Origin: Xanthomonas bromi
GTDB lineage: Bacteria; Pseudomonadota; Gammaproteobacteria; Xanthomonadales; Xanthomonadaceae
Assembly: GCF_900092025.1 (NCBI RefSeq)
Contig: NZ_FLTX01000006.1
Span: 1 to 64,000 of the forward strand
DNA length: 64,000 nucleotides
Direction: 5' to 3'
The stretch's first letter is position 1; every line of letters starts with the position of its first letter. The position numbers were made by a program, and so were the translations under genes. Of this stretch, positions 52,736 to 61,642 are shown piece after piece. The notes below the pieces were generated by a model. The model was not told where the DNA came from. It worked only from the letters and a program-made list of their open reading frames with translations, and ran no database searches.

Positions 52736-55630
52736 GTGCGCAGGCGTGAGTTCCTCGCTGGCAGTGTCTGTGCTTCCTCGCTGCTTGGCGTGCCTGCGTT
52801 GGTGTCCGGAGCGGCAGCCACCGGAACCACGCGTGTCGGCAAGGGCGCCAAGCCGCGGCCCGCGCCGCAAACATTGGCGGCAGATGACGGCGGCCAATGG
52901 CTGGATCTGGACGAGGGGTGGCGCTTCCATGCCGGCGATCTGCCGTTTCCGCGCCTGCTCGCGCAGGACGAGACCTACGACAATGCCAAGGGCGGCCGCG
53001 CCTGGGGCGCGGCGGCGCCGGACTTCGACGATACCGCCTGGCTGCAGCTGCAATTGCCGCACGATTTTGTGGTGGAGCAGGCGGTGCGCGCGGATGCCAA
53101 CATCGCGCAGGGCTATCGCCCGCGCGGGATCGGCTGGTACCGCCGCACGCTGCGGCTGGAAGAGTCCATGCGCGGGCAGGCGGTGGAATTGCGTCTGGAC
53201 GGTATCGCCAGCCATGCCACGGTGTGGGTCAACGGCATGCTGCTGGCGCGCAGTTGGAGCGGCTACAACGGGCTGGTGATCGACCTGACGTCCGTCGCCC
53301 GCTACGGCAATGCCTTGAACAGCATCGCCATCCGCGTCGATGCCGAGGCCATGGATGGCTGGTGGTACGAAGGCGGCGGCATCTACCGGCACACCTGGCT
53401 GGTGCTGCGTGCGCCCCTGCATATCGCCGGCGACGGCCTGGCTGCGGTGCCGCGCGAAGGTCCGGGCGATGTCTGGCAGGTGCCGGTGCAGCTGGACCTG
53501 CTCAACAGCGGCGAGCAGCCTGCTGACGCATGGGTAGAGGTCGTCTTGCGCGATGCGCATGGCGCTGTCGTGGCGCAAGGCCAGACGCAACTCAGTGTCG
53601 CTGCCTTCGGTACTGCGCAGGCGGCGCTCAGCATCGCGGTGCCGCAGCCGCAGCGCTGGAGCGTGGAAACGCCGGTGCTGTATCGCGTGCAGGCCAGCGT
53701 GCGCGGCGCAGACGGCCGTAGCGACCGTGCCGCGTGCGACATCGGCTTTCGCAGCCTGCGCTTCGATGCCGACCATGGCTTCTTTCTCAATGGCTGCCCG
53801 CTCAAGATCAAGGGCGTGTGCCTGCACCAGGACCACGCCGGCGTTGGCGTGGCGCTGCCCGATGCCTTGCATGTCTTTCGTCTGCAGCGGCTGAAATCGA
53901 TGGGCTGCAATGCCATCCGTCTGCACCATGCCGTGGCGCCGGAACTGCTGCAGGCCTGCGACCGTCTTGGCATGCTGGTGATGGCCGAGAACCGGCTGTT
54001 CAATCCTGCGCCGGACTATGTGGCGCTGCTGCGCAACATGGTGCGGCGCCAGCGCAATCATCCCAGCGTGTTCCTGTGGTCGCTGCTCAACGAAGAGCCG
54101 CTGCAGGGCACCGCCAACGGTTACGCGATCATGGCGCGCGCCGCCAGCGCGGTGCGCGCGCTCGACGACACCCGCCCGATCACCGCCGGAATGAACGACG
54201 GCATGTTCGCCACGCGCGGCGCTGCCGATATGGTGGACGTGCTCGGTTTCAACTATCGCCAGTACAACTACGACCGCGTGCATGCGGCGCGTCCGTGCAC
54301 GCCGATGCTGTCCAGCGAAGACACCAGTGCGTTCCAGACGCGTGGTGCGTGGTTCACCGATCTGGACGCACACGTGGTCGCCGAAGACGACAGCCTGGCT
54401 GCGGACTGGGGCAATACCCATCGCCGCGCCTGGCAGCTGATTGCCGAACGCCCGTTCGTCGCCGGCAGTTTCGTGTGGACCGGCTTCGATTATCGCGGCG
54501 AACCCACGCCGTTCGAATGGCCATCGGTGGGATCGTTCTTCGGCATCATGGACCAGTGCGGATTTGCCAAGGGCGCCTATTGGTTGCGCCGCGCCTTGTG
54601 GATCGACGATGCGCCGGTGTTGCATCTGTTGCCGCACTGGAACTGGCCCGGCCGCGAAGGTCAGCCGATCAAGGTGATGGCGTTCTGCAATGCCGCGCAG
54701 GTGGAGCTGTGGCTCAACGGCCGCTCGCTCGGGAAACAAGCGGTGGATCGCGCGCAGTCGAATCAATGGCAGGTGGATTACGTGCCGGGCGTGCTCGAAG
54801 CGGTGGCCTGGCGCGATGGGCAGGAAGTGGCGCGCACGCGGGTGGAAACCACCGGCGCGCCGGTCGCGCTCAAGCTCACTCCCGACCGCAGTGGGCTACG
54901 CGGCGATGGCCGCGATGCGCAGCCGGTCACCTTGGAAGCGGTGGACGCGCAGGGGCGTCACGTGCCCGATTGCAACGCAGTATTGACACTACAGGTCAGC
55001 GGCGGCCGGTTGCTGGGTGTCGGCAATGGCGACCCCAATTCGCATGCTGCCGATCAGAGCATGCAGGTGGCCTTGTTCAACGGATTGGCGCAGGCGATCG
55101 TGCAAGCCGGGCGCGGTGCAGGGGCGTTACGGCTGCAGGCGCGTAGCGCTGGCTTGCGCGATGCGGTCATCGAGATCGCCTGCGTGGCAGTGCCACCGCC
55201 AGCGACGGTGCCGAGCGTGGCGCCGGTGATGGTGGTCGAAAGCTGGCGCCACACCGCTGCCTTCGCGCAGCCGCCGGCGCCGGATCTGTCGCGTCGGCCC
55301 AACGACAATAACAGCTGGAGCAACACGCTGCCCGGCACGCTGGAAAGCGCTCCCGAGCGTGCCGGCTATGTGCTGTACCGCACCCAATTCACGCCCTGGC
55401 AGGGCGTGCAAACCCACGGCGGCACGCTCGATCTGGGCCGCCTCAGCGGGCCGGCGCAGGTGTTTCTGGATGGTCGCGCGGTTGCCCGTGCAGCGGCCGG
55501 CACGCCGATTACATTGACGCTTGCTCCCGCCGCCGGCGCACGCACACTGGCGGTGATCCTGCAGGTCGCTGCCGATCAGCCGTTTGGATTCCACGACGTC
55601 GTCACCGTGCATTACCGGAAATCGCCATGA
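52736..55630 (+). CDS. GH2 glycosidase (beta-galactosidase-like), Tat-exported
   Basis: A 964-residue GH2 enzyme. The start MRRREFLAGSVCASSLLGV is a twin-arginine signal. Then come the jelly-roll domain (YRRTLRLEE, HATVWVNGMLLAR), immunoglobulin-like domains, and the barrel. The barrel has QDHAGVGVALPDALHVFRLQ, the acid/base Glu in FLWSLLNEEP, the likely nucleophile Glu in MLSSEDTSAFQTRG, and FVWTGFDYRGEPTPFEWPS. The C-terminal part (AAQVELWLNGRSLGK) is of the DUF4982 kind found in beta-galactosidases. It would remove terminal beta-linked sugars, probably galactose, from an imported glycan. The start is GTG 52736. Its end overlaps the GH89 gene by four bases. Confidence 0.9.
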   Translation: MRRREFLAGSVCASSLLGVPALVSGAAATGTTRVGKGAKPRPAPQTLAADDGGQWLDLDEGWRFHAGDLPFPRLLAQDETYDNAKGGRAWGAAAPDFDDTAWLQLQLPHDFVVEQAVRADANIAQGYRPRGIGWYRRTLRLEESMRGQAVELRLDGIASHATVWVNGMLLARSWSGYNGLVIDLTSVARYGNALNSIAIRVDAEAMDGWWYEGGGIYRHTWLVLRAPLHIAGDGLAAVPREGPGDVWQVPVQLDLLNSGEQPADAWVEVVLRDAHGAVVAQGQTQLSVAAFGTAQAALSIAVPQPQRWSVETPVLYRVQASVRGADGRSDRAACDIGFRSLRFDADHGFFLNGCPLKIKGVCLHQDHAGVGVALPDALHVFRLQRLKSMGCNAIRLHHAVAPELLQACDRLGMLVMAENRLFNPAPDYVALLRNMVRRQRNHPSVFLWSLLNEEPLQGTANGYAIMARAASAVRALDDTRPITAGMNDGMFATRGAADMVDVLGFNYRQYNYDRVHAARPCTPMLSSEDTSAFQTRGAWFTDLDAHVVAEDDSLAADWGNTHRRAWQLIAERPFVAGSFVWTGFDYRGEPTPFEWPSVGSFFGIMDQCGFAKGAYWLRRALWIDDAPVLHLLPHWNWPGREGQPIKVMAFCNAAQVELWLNGRSLGKQAVDRAQSNQWQVDYVPGVLEAVAWRDGQEVARTRVETTGAPVALKLTPDRSGLRGDGRDAQPVTLEAVDAQGRHVPDCNAVLTLQVSGGRLLGVGNGDPNSHAADQSMQVALFNGLAQAIVQAGRGAGALRLQARSAGLRDAVIEIACVAVPPPATVPSVAPVMVVESWRHTAAFAQPPAPDLSRRPNDNNSWSNTLPGTLESAPERAGYVLYRTQFTPWQGVQTHGGTLDLGRLSGPAQVFLDGRAVARAAAGTPITLTLAPAAGARTLAVILQVAADQPFGFHDVVTVHYRKSP

Positions 55631-58023
55631 CCGCCCCACTGTTTTCCCCGTCGTCGCCGGCGCGCCTGTTCGCGGCGGTGCTGGGCGCGTTGCTCGCCAT
55701 TCCCGCCACCGTGCTGGCCGCGCCGCCCGCACAGGCCGTGCTGCAACGCTTGATCGGCTCGCGCGCTGCGCAGTTCGAGATGACCGTGGCGCCGCGCGGA
55801 GACGGCGCGGACTGGTATCGCATCGATGCCGGCGGCGACACGGTGCGCATCGCCGGTTCCTCGCAAGTGGCATTGGCGCGTGGTGCCTATGCTTATCTCG
55901 GCCAGGCCGGCGCCGCGTCGATGAGTTGGGAAGGCGACCGCGTGGCGCTGCCGGCGCAATGGCCGGCCTACCGCAGCGGCCAGGTGCGCACGCCGTTTGC
56001 CCATCGCGCCTATCTCAACACCTGCACCTACGGCTACACCACACCGTTCTGGGACTGGCCGCGCTGGCAGCGCGAGATCGACTGGATGGCCTTGCACGGC
56101 ATCGACATGCCGCTGGCGATGGAAGGCCAGGAAGCGATCTGGCAAGCGCTGTGGCGCGAGTTCGATGTCAGCGATGACGCACTGGCGGAGTATTTCTCCG
56201 GCCCTGCGTTCACGCCGTGGCAGCGCATGGGCAATATCGAAGGCTATCGTGCGCCGCTGCCGCAGCAATGGATCGACAGCAAGCGCGTGCTGCAGACGCA
56301 GATCCTCACCCGCATGCGCGAGTTGGGCATGCAACCGGTGCTGCCGGCATTTGCCGGCTACGTGCCCAAGGCGTTCGCGCACGCCCATCCAAAGGCACGT
56401 ATCTACCGCATGCGCGCCTGGGAAGGCTTCCACGAAACCTATTGGCTGGATCCGCGCGATCCGTTGTTCGCCAAGGTCGCGCGGCGATTCCTGGAGCTGT
56501 ACACGCAGACCTATGGCGCAGGCGAGTTCTACCTGGCCGATGCCTTCAACGAAATGCTGCCGCCAGTGGCCGACGACGGCAGCGACGTGGCCGCCGCCAA
56601 GTACGGCGACAGCATCGCCAACTCGGATGCCGCACGCGCCAAGGCGGTACCGCCAGCGCAACGCGATGCGCGCCTGGCCGAGTACGGGCAGGCGTTGTAT
56701 CGCTCCATCGCGCAGGTGAATCCGAAGGCCACCTGGGTCATGCAGGGCTGGCTGTTCGGTGCCGACCGCGAATTCTGGCAACCGCAGGCGATCGCCGCAT
56801 TTCTCGGCAAGGTGCCCGACGCGCGCTTGATGGTGCTGGACATCGGCAACGACCGTTATCCCGGTACCTGGAAGGCCTCGCAGGCCTTCGACAACAAGCA
56901 GTGGATCTACGGCTACGTGCACAACTACGGCGCCAGCAATCCGCTGTACGGCGACTTCGCATTTTATCGCCAGGATCTGCAGGCCTTGCTGGCCGATCCG
57001 GACAAACGCAATCTGCGCGGCTTTGGCGTGTTTCCGGAAGGGCTGCATAGCAACTCGGTGGTCCACGAGTATCTCTACGCGCTGGCTTGGGAAGGCCCGC
57101 AGCAATCCTGGTCGCAATGGCTCGCTCAGTACACGCGTGCGCGCTACGGCCGCAGCGATGCGGCATTACTGAGTGCGTGGTCTGATCTGGAAGCAGGCAT
57201 CTACCAGACCCGCTACTGGTCGCCACGCTGGTGGAACAAGCGTGCCGGTGCCTACCTGCTGTTCAAGCGGCCGACGGCCGACATCGTCAAGTTCGACGAT
57301 CGCCCCGGCGATCCGCAACGTCTGCGCCGCGCCATCGATGCGTTGCTGCAGCAGGCCGACCGTTATGCCGATGCGCCGCTGTACCGCTACGACCTGATCG
57401 AAGACGCGCGGCATTACCTGAGCTTGCAGGCCGACCGTCAATTGCAGGCGGTAGTGCAGGCGTACGACGCCGGCGACTTCGCACGCGGCGATGCGCTGCT
57501 GGCGCGCACCACGCGCCTGGTGCAGGGGCTGGATGCACTGGTCGGCGGTCAGCACGAAACCCTTGCCGACTGGACCGGCCAGGCCGCAGCGGCCGCTGGC
57601 AACGATGCCGGGTTGCGTCGCGCCTATGTCGGCAATGCGCGTGCGCAGGTCAGCGTCTGGGGCGGCGGCGGCAACCTGGCCGATTACGCGTCCAAGGCGT
57701 GGCAGGGCATGTATGCGGATTTCTATCTGCAGCGCTGGACGCGCTTTCTCGGTGCGTACCGCGCTGCACGCAAGGCCGGTACGCCGTTCGACGCGGCGGC
57801 AGTGGATCAGCAGCTTGCAACATGGGAACGCCAATGGGCCGATCAGGACCAGGTGCCGAAGCGTCAGCCACCACACGATCCACTGAGCTTGCTGCACAGC
57901 TTGCTGGCGCAGGTGGACGCGCCAGGCGCGGCGCAACGCGCGTGGCAGGAGCACGGACAAGGCCGGTCGCAGGAGAGTGCGCACCCCACCGTGCGCGGCA
58001 CCCTGCAAGGAGCGGTCCAATGA
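55627..58023 (+). CDS. GH89 alpha-N-acetylglucosaminidase (NAGLU-like)
   Basis: A 798-residue exported GH89 enzyme with signal peptide LFAAVLGALLAIPATVLAAP. It has the N-terminal domain typical of NAGLU (SSQVALARGAYAYLGQAG) and the barrel with YTTPFWDWPRWQREIDWMAL, HGIDMPLAMEGQE, and DPLFAKVARRFLELYTQTYG. The likely catalytic glutamates lie in YLADAFNEMLPP and GFGVFPEGLHSNSVVHEY. The C-terminal helical domain completes it. The human homologue removes terminal alpha-linked GlcNAc from heparan sulphate. Coupled to the GH2 gene by an ATGA overlap. It would release GlcNAc for the adjacent nag genes. Confidence 0.93.
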   Translation: MTAPLFSPSSPARLFAAVLGALLAIPATVLAAPPAQAVLQRLIGSRAAQFEMTVAPRGDGADWYRIDAGGDTVRIAGSSQVALARGAYAYLGQAGAASMSWEGDRVALPAQWPAYRSGQVRTPFAHRAYLNTCTYGYTTPFWDWPRWQREIDWMALHGIDMPLAMEGQEAIWQALWREFDVSDDALAEYFSGPAFTPWQRMGNIEGYRAPLPQQWIDSKRVLQTQILTRMRELGMQPVLPAFAGYVPKAFAHAHPKARIYRMRAWEGFHETYWLDPRDPLFAKVARRFLELYTQTYGAGEFYLADAFNEMLPPVADDGSDVAAAKYGDSIANSDAARAKAVPPAQRDARLAEYGQALYRSIAQVNPKATWVMQGWLFGADREFWQPQAIAAFLGKVPDARLMVLDIGNDRYPGTWKASQAFDNKQWIYGYVHNYGASNPLYGDFAFYRQDLQALLADPDKRNLRGFGVFPEGLHSNSVVHEYLYALAWEGPQQSWSQWLAQYTRARYGRSDAALLSAWSDLEAGIYQTRYWSPRWWNKRAGAYLLFKRPTADIVKFDDRPGDPQRLRRAIDALLQQADRYADAPLYRYDLIEDARHYLSLQADRQLQAVVQAYDAGDFARGDALLARTTRLVQGLDALVGGQHETLADWTGQAAAAAGNDAGLRRAYVGNARAQVSVWGGGGNLADYASKAWQGMYADFYLQRWTRFLGAYRAARKAGTPFDAAAVDQQLATWERQWADQDQVPKRQPPHDPLSLLHSLLAQVDAPGAAQRAWQEHGQGRSQESAHPTVRGTLQGAVQ

Positions 58024-58144
58024 AGGGCTCTGTCTTGCACGGTGGGGCGATGCGCGCGCGCGAGTGCGTCGATGCGAGGACCCAGGCCACGAGCGGTGCG
58101 TGTGCATGCCGCATCCGTCTCGACGACGTCGGCGAGGGAGTGCA

Positions 58145-59305
58145 ATGAGCGCACACACACCCGTGGCTGCCATTGCAACCGCACCGCCAAAGCGCGAACG
58201 CTTCCTGTCGCTGGACGTGTTCCGCGGCCTCACCATCTTCCTGATGATTCTGGTCAACACCGCCGGGCCAGGCGCGCAGGCATACGCGCAACTGACCCAT
58301 GCGGCCTGGTTCGGCTTCACCCTGGCCGATCTGGTGTTTCCCTCGTTCCTGTTCGCCGTTGGCAGCGCGATGAGTTTTGCGCTGGCAACGAACACGCCGC
58401 ATCGGCAGTTTCTCGGCCGCGTGAGCAAGCGCGCGGTGTTGATCGTGCTGTGCGGTGTGCTGATGTACTGGTTTCCGTTTTTCCATCTGCAGCCCGATGG
58501 GGGATGGGCGTTCACCGCGATCGATCAGATCCGCCTGACCGGCGTGTTGCAGCGGATTGGCCTGTGCTACCTGGCCGCGGCGTTGCTGGTGCGCTATCTG
58601 CCACCACGCGGCATCGCGCCTGCCTGCGTGCTGCTCCTGCTGGGCTACTGGGCAGTGTTGTATGCCTTCGGCCAGCCCGGCGAGGAATTGAGCAAGACCG
58701 GCAACGCTGGCACCCGGCTCGATCTATGGTTGTTCGGGCGCGCGCATCTGTACCGCAAGGACGGCGGCTTTGATCCCGAGGGCCTGCTGGGCACGTTGTC
58801 GGCCACGGTCAACGTACTGGCCGGCTATCTGGCCGGGCGCTTCCTGCAGGGGCACGGCAAGACCCCTGCCAGCACACGCACCTTGTGGTTGGTAGGCGCG
58901 GGGCTGGTGGTGCTGGCGCTGCTCTGGGCGCCCGCCTGGCCGTTGTCGAAGAAGCTCTGGAGCGGGTCGTTCGTCGCTTGCACGGTCGGCCTGGATCTGC
59001 TGGCGCTGGGCGTGCTGGTGTATTTGCTGGAGTTGCGTGGCTGGACCGGAGGCAGCGGCGTGTTCACCGTGCTCGGGCGCAACCCGCTGGCGATCTACCT
59101 GTTCTCCGAATTGTTCGTGGTGGTGCTGCGGCTGCTGCCGGCCGGCAGCTCCGGCCTGGACCTGTACGCCTGGTTGGGCATCCGCGTGTTCCAGACCATC
59201 GCGCCGGGCCCACTCGGGTCGCTGCTGTGCGCGCTGAGCTACACGCTGGTGTGTTGCGCCGTGGGTTGGTGGATGGATCGGCGACGCTGGTATCTGCGGC
59301 TGTGA
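58145..59305 (+). CDS. nagX: NagX, DUF5009/HGSNAT-like inner membrane protein
   Basis: A 386-residue membrane protein with about ten hydrophobic segments. It opens RFLSLDVFRGLTIFLMILVN, the hallmark of the heparan-alpha-glucosaminide N-acetyltransferase (HGSNAT) superfamily, followed by HAAWFGFTLADLVFPSFLFA and LGRNPLAIYLFSELFVVVL. NagX is a regular member of xanthomonad nag loci; a role in amino-sugar acetylation or transport has been proposed. ATG 58145 is chosen because the frame before it, to 57977, is antisense-like and overlaps GH89. Confidence 0.9.
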   Translation: MSAHTPVAAIATAPPKRERFLSLDVFRGLTIFLMILVNTAGPGAQAYAQLTHAAWFGFTLADLVFPSFLFAVGSAMSFALATNTPHRQFLGRVSKRAVLIVLCGVLMYWFPFFHLQPDGGWAFTAIDQIRLTGVLQRIGLCYLAAALLVRYLPPRGIAPACVLLLLGYWAVLYAFGQPGEELSKTGNAGTRLDLWLFGRAHLYRKDGGFDPEGLLGTLSATVNVLAGYLAGRFLQGHGKTPASTRTLWLVGAGLVVLALLWAPAWPLSKKLWSGSFVACTVGLDLLALGVLVYLLELRGWTGGSGVFTVLGRNPLAIYLFSELFVVVLRLLPAGSSGLDLYAWLGIRVFQTIAPGPLGSLLCALSYTLVCCAVGWWMDRRRWYLRL

Positions 59306-59466
59306 CTGCATCGCCAATCGGGCGATGCGCCAGTCTGCCGCACTGACCGGCTCCGTCCACGGCGGCACCATGCCGACCAGGGGATGCAGTCCATGGGGCG
59401 CGTCATGGCGGGTCGGATGTCCCAGGCTTATACGGGTGATCGCGGCCTGATGCGCGCGGGGCAAAT

Positions 59467-59484
59467 TGGTACTATATTGGACCT
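59467..59484 (+). promoter_or_regulatory. Candidate NagQ operator before nagQ
   Basis: TGGTACT and TGGACCT are separated by ATAT in an AT-rich stretch 32-49 bases before the nagQ ATG. The layout matches the described NagQ box (two imperfect TGGTATT copies 4 bp apart, from memory), suggesting autoregulation by NagQ. Confidence 0.6.
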
Positions 59485-59515
59485 AACAAATTTAAGTCGG
59501 TCTGGAGGACAGGCA

Positions 59516-60283
59516 ATGGCCAAACCGAGAACCAACGCCAGGACGGACGACGACCCCAGGATGGAGGCGCTGGCGCTGGATGTCTCCGCGCCGACCCCGC
59601 TGTATCTGCAACTGGCCGCCAAGCTCACCGACGCCATTCGCGGCGGTCAGTGGAAGGCCGGCGAGGCGCTGCCGGCCGAGCGCCAGCTGTGCGAGCGGCT
59701 GCAGATCTCGCGGGTCACCCTGCGCCAGGCGGTGGATGTGTTGGTCGAACAAGGTCTGGTCTCGCGCCGGCAGGGTGCGGGCACCTTCGTCACTACCCAG
59801 ATCCAGCATCAGCTCAGCGGCCTGACCAGTTTCAGCGAGACGCTACGCATCAAAGGCTACGAGCCCGGCACGCGCTGGCTGGAGCGGCGGTTGCGCCCGG
59901 CGCACGGCGAAGAGATTTTGCGGTTGGGGTTGTCGCCGGATGCGGCGGTGGCCTCGCTCACGCGTCTGCGCAGCGCCGACGACCGCGTCATGGCCTACGA
60001 ACATGCGGTGTTGCCGCAACGCATCGTGGCCGACCCGCAGCAGATCGGCGATTCGCTTTACAGCTATCTGGATACGCAGGGCACGCCGGTGGTGCGCGCC
60101 CTGCAATATTTTCGCGCCATCAATCTGCCGGCGCGATTGGCAGAACATCTGCGCATGAAAACCGGCGAGGCGATTTTGCACGTGGTGCGCGTGGGCTATG
60201 CCCGCGACGGCAGCGCGATCGAATTGACCGATACTTATTGCCACAACGATTTCTACGATTTCGTCGCCGAACTGCGCCGTTGA
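59516..60283 (+). CDS. nagQ: GntR/HutC-family regulator NagQ
   Basis: A 255-residue regulator. The N-terminal winged helix has PLYLQLAAKLTDAIRGGQWK, LPAERQLCERLQISRVTLRQ and RRQGAGTFV. The C-terminal UTRA effector domain has FSETLRIKGYEPGTRWLERR and ELTDTYCHNDFYDFVAELRR. UTRA domains of this subgroup bind phosphorylated amino sugars. A TCTGGAGG ribosome-binding site precedes ATG 59516 and a candidate operator lies upstream. It stands between nagX and nagP. Confidence 0.92.
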   Translation: MAKPRTNARTDDDPRMEALALDVSAPTPLYLQLAAKLTDAIRGGQWKAGEALPAERQLCERLQISRVTLRQAVDVLVEQGLVSRRQGAGTFVTTQIQHQLSGLTSFSETLRIKGYEPGTRWLERRLRPAHGEEILRLGLSPDAAVASLTRLRSADDRVMAYEHAVLPQRIVADPQQIGDSLYSYLDTQGTPVVRALQYFRAINLPARLAEHLRMKTGEAILHVVRVGYARDGSAIELTDTYCHNDFYDFVAELRR

Positions 60284-60326
60284 CGCCGACGGCATTCCTT
60301 ACGACAACCTTAGAGCCAGCCGATCC

Positions 60327-61604
60327 ATGACTACCGCCAGGCCTGCAAATCCCGTTGTCTCGATCGCCATCGTCGGCGTGCTGTTTTTCATCATCGGCTT
60401 TTTCACCTGGATCAACGGGCCGCTGATCACCTTCGTGCGGCTGGCGTTCGATCTCAATGAGGTCAATGCGTTCCTGGTGCTGATGGTGTTCTACCTGTCG
60501 TACTTCTTCCTGGCATTGCCCTCGTCTTGGATTCTCAAGCGCACCGGCATGAAGAAAGGTCTGGCGTTGAGCCTGGTGGTGATGGCCGTCGGCGCAGCAA
60601 GTTTCGGTCAGTTCGCCACGCAGCGTTGGTATCCGGGCGCGCTGGGCGGCCTGTTCGTGATCGGTAGCGGCCTGGCCTTGCTGCAAACCGCGATCAACCC
60701 GTACATCAGCATTCTCGGGCCGATCGAAAGCGCCGCGCGCCGCATCGCCTTGATGGGCATCTGCAACAAGATCGCCGGCATCCTGGCGCCGATCCTGATC
60801 GGCACGCTGGTGCTGCATGGCATCGGCGACCTGTCCGAGCAGGTGGCCAGCGCCGATGCCGCCACCAAGGAAACCTTGTTGACTGCGTTCGCCGCCAAGA
60901 TCCATGCACCGTATCTGGTGATGTCCGGCGTGCTGCTGCTGCTGGCCGTCGGTGTGCTGTTCTCGCCGCTGCCGGAGCTCAAGGCGTCCGAGGCCAATGC
61001 CACGCCCCACGCCAAGAGCGGCGTGCAGAAATCCAGCATTTTCCAGTTTCCGCATCTGTGGCTGGGTGTGCTGTGCCTGTTCGTCTATGTGGGCGTTGAG
61101 GTGATGGCCGGCGATGCCATCGGCACCTACGGCCACGGTTTCGATCTGCCGCTGGACAGCACCAAGATCTTCACCTCCTACACGCTGGGCGCGATGTTGC
61201 TGGGCTACATCGCCGGGCTGGTGCTGATTCCCAACGTCATCTCGCAGGCGCGCTATTTGAGCGTATCTGCGGTGCTGGGCGTGCTGTTTTCGCTGGGCGC
61301 GTTGTTCACCCATGGCTACGTGTCGGTGGGCTTCGTCGCCGCGCTCGGCTTCGCCAACGCGATGATGTGGCCGGCGATCTTCCCGCTGGCCATCCGCGGG
61401 CTGGGCCGCTTCACCGAGATCGGATCGGCATTGCTGGTGATGGGCATCGCCGGCGGCGCGATCATTCCGCAGCTGTTTGCCATTCTCAAACAGCACTACG
61501 ACTTCCAGCTCGTGTTCGCTGCGCTGATGGTGCCGTGCTATCTGTACATCCTGTTCTATTCGCTGCGTGGTTATCGCGTGGGCCTGCCGGCCCAGGCCAA
61601 GTGA
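60327..61604 (+). CDS. nagP: GlcNAc transporter NagP (MFS, FucP-like)
   Basis: A 425-residue MFS transporter with twelve predicted helices. It has the FucP/NagP-type blocks FFIIGFFTWINGPLITFVRL, FYLSYFFLALPSSWILKRTG, NPYISILGPIESAARRIALM and FANAMMWPAIFPLAIRGLGR. In Shewanella and Xanthomonas, NagP moves GlcNAc across the inner membrane without phosphorylation, which then requires the kinase NagK; nagK is not in this window. Confidence 0.93.
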   Translation: MTTARPANPVVSIAIVGVLFFIIGFFTWINGPLITFVRLAFDLNEVNAFLVLMVFYLSYFFLALPSSWILKRTGMKKGLALSLVVMAVGAASFGQFATQRWYPGALGGLFVIGSGLALLQTAINPYISILGPIESAARRIALMGICNKIAGILAPILIGTLVLHGIGDLSEQVASADAATKETLLTAFAAKIHAPYLVMSGVLLLLAVGVLFSPLPELKASEANATPHAKSGVQKSSIFQFPHLWLGVLCLFVYVGVEVMAGDAIGTYGHGFDLPLDSTKIFTSYTLGAMLLGYIAGLVLIPNVISQARYLSVSAVLGVLFSLGALFTHGYVSVGFVAALGFANAMMWPAIFPLAIRGLGRFTEIGSALLVMGIAGGAIIPQLFAILKQHYDFQLVFAALMVPCYLYILFYSLRGYRVGLPAQAK

Positions 61605-61642
61605 TCGCGGACATGATGCGTGCCGACGGACAAGGTACATCC

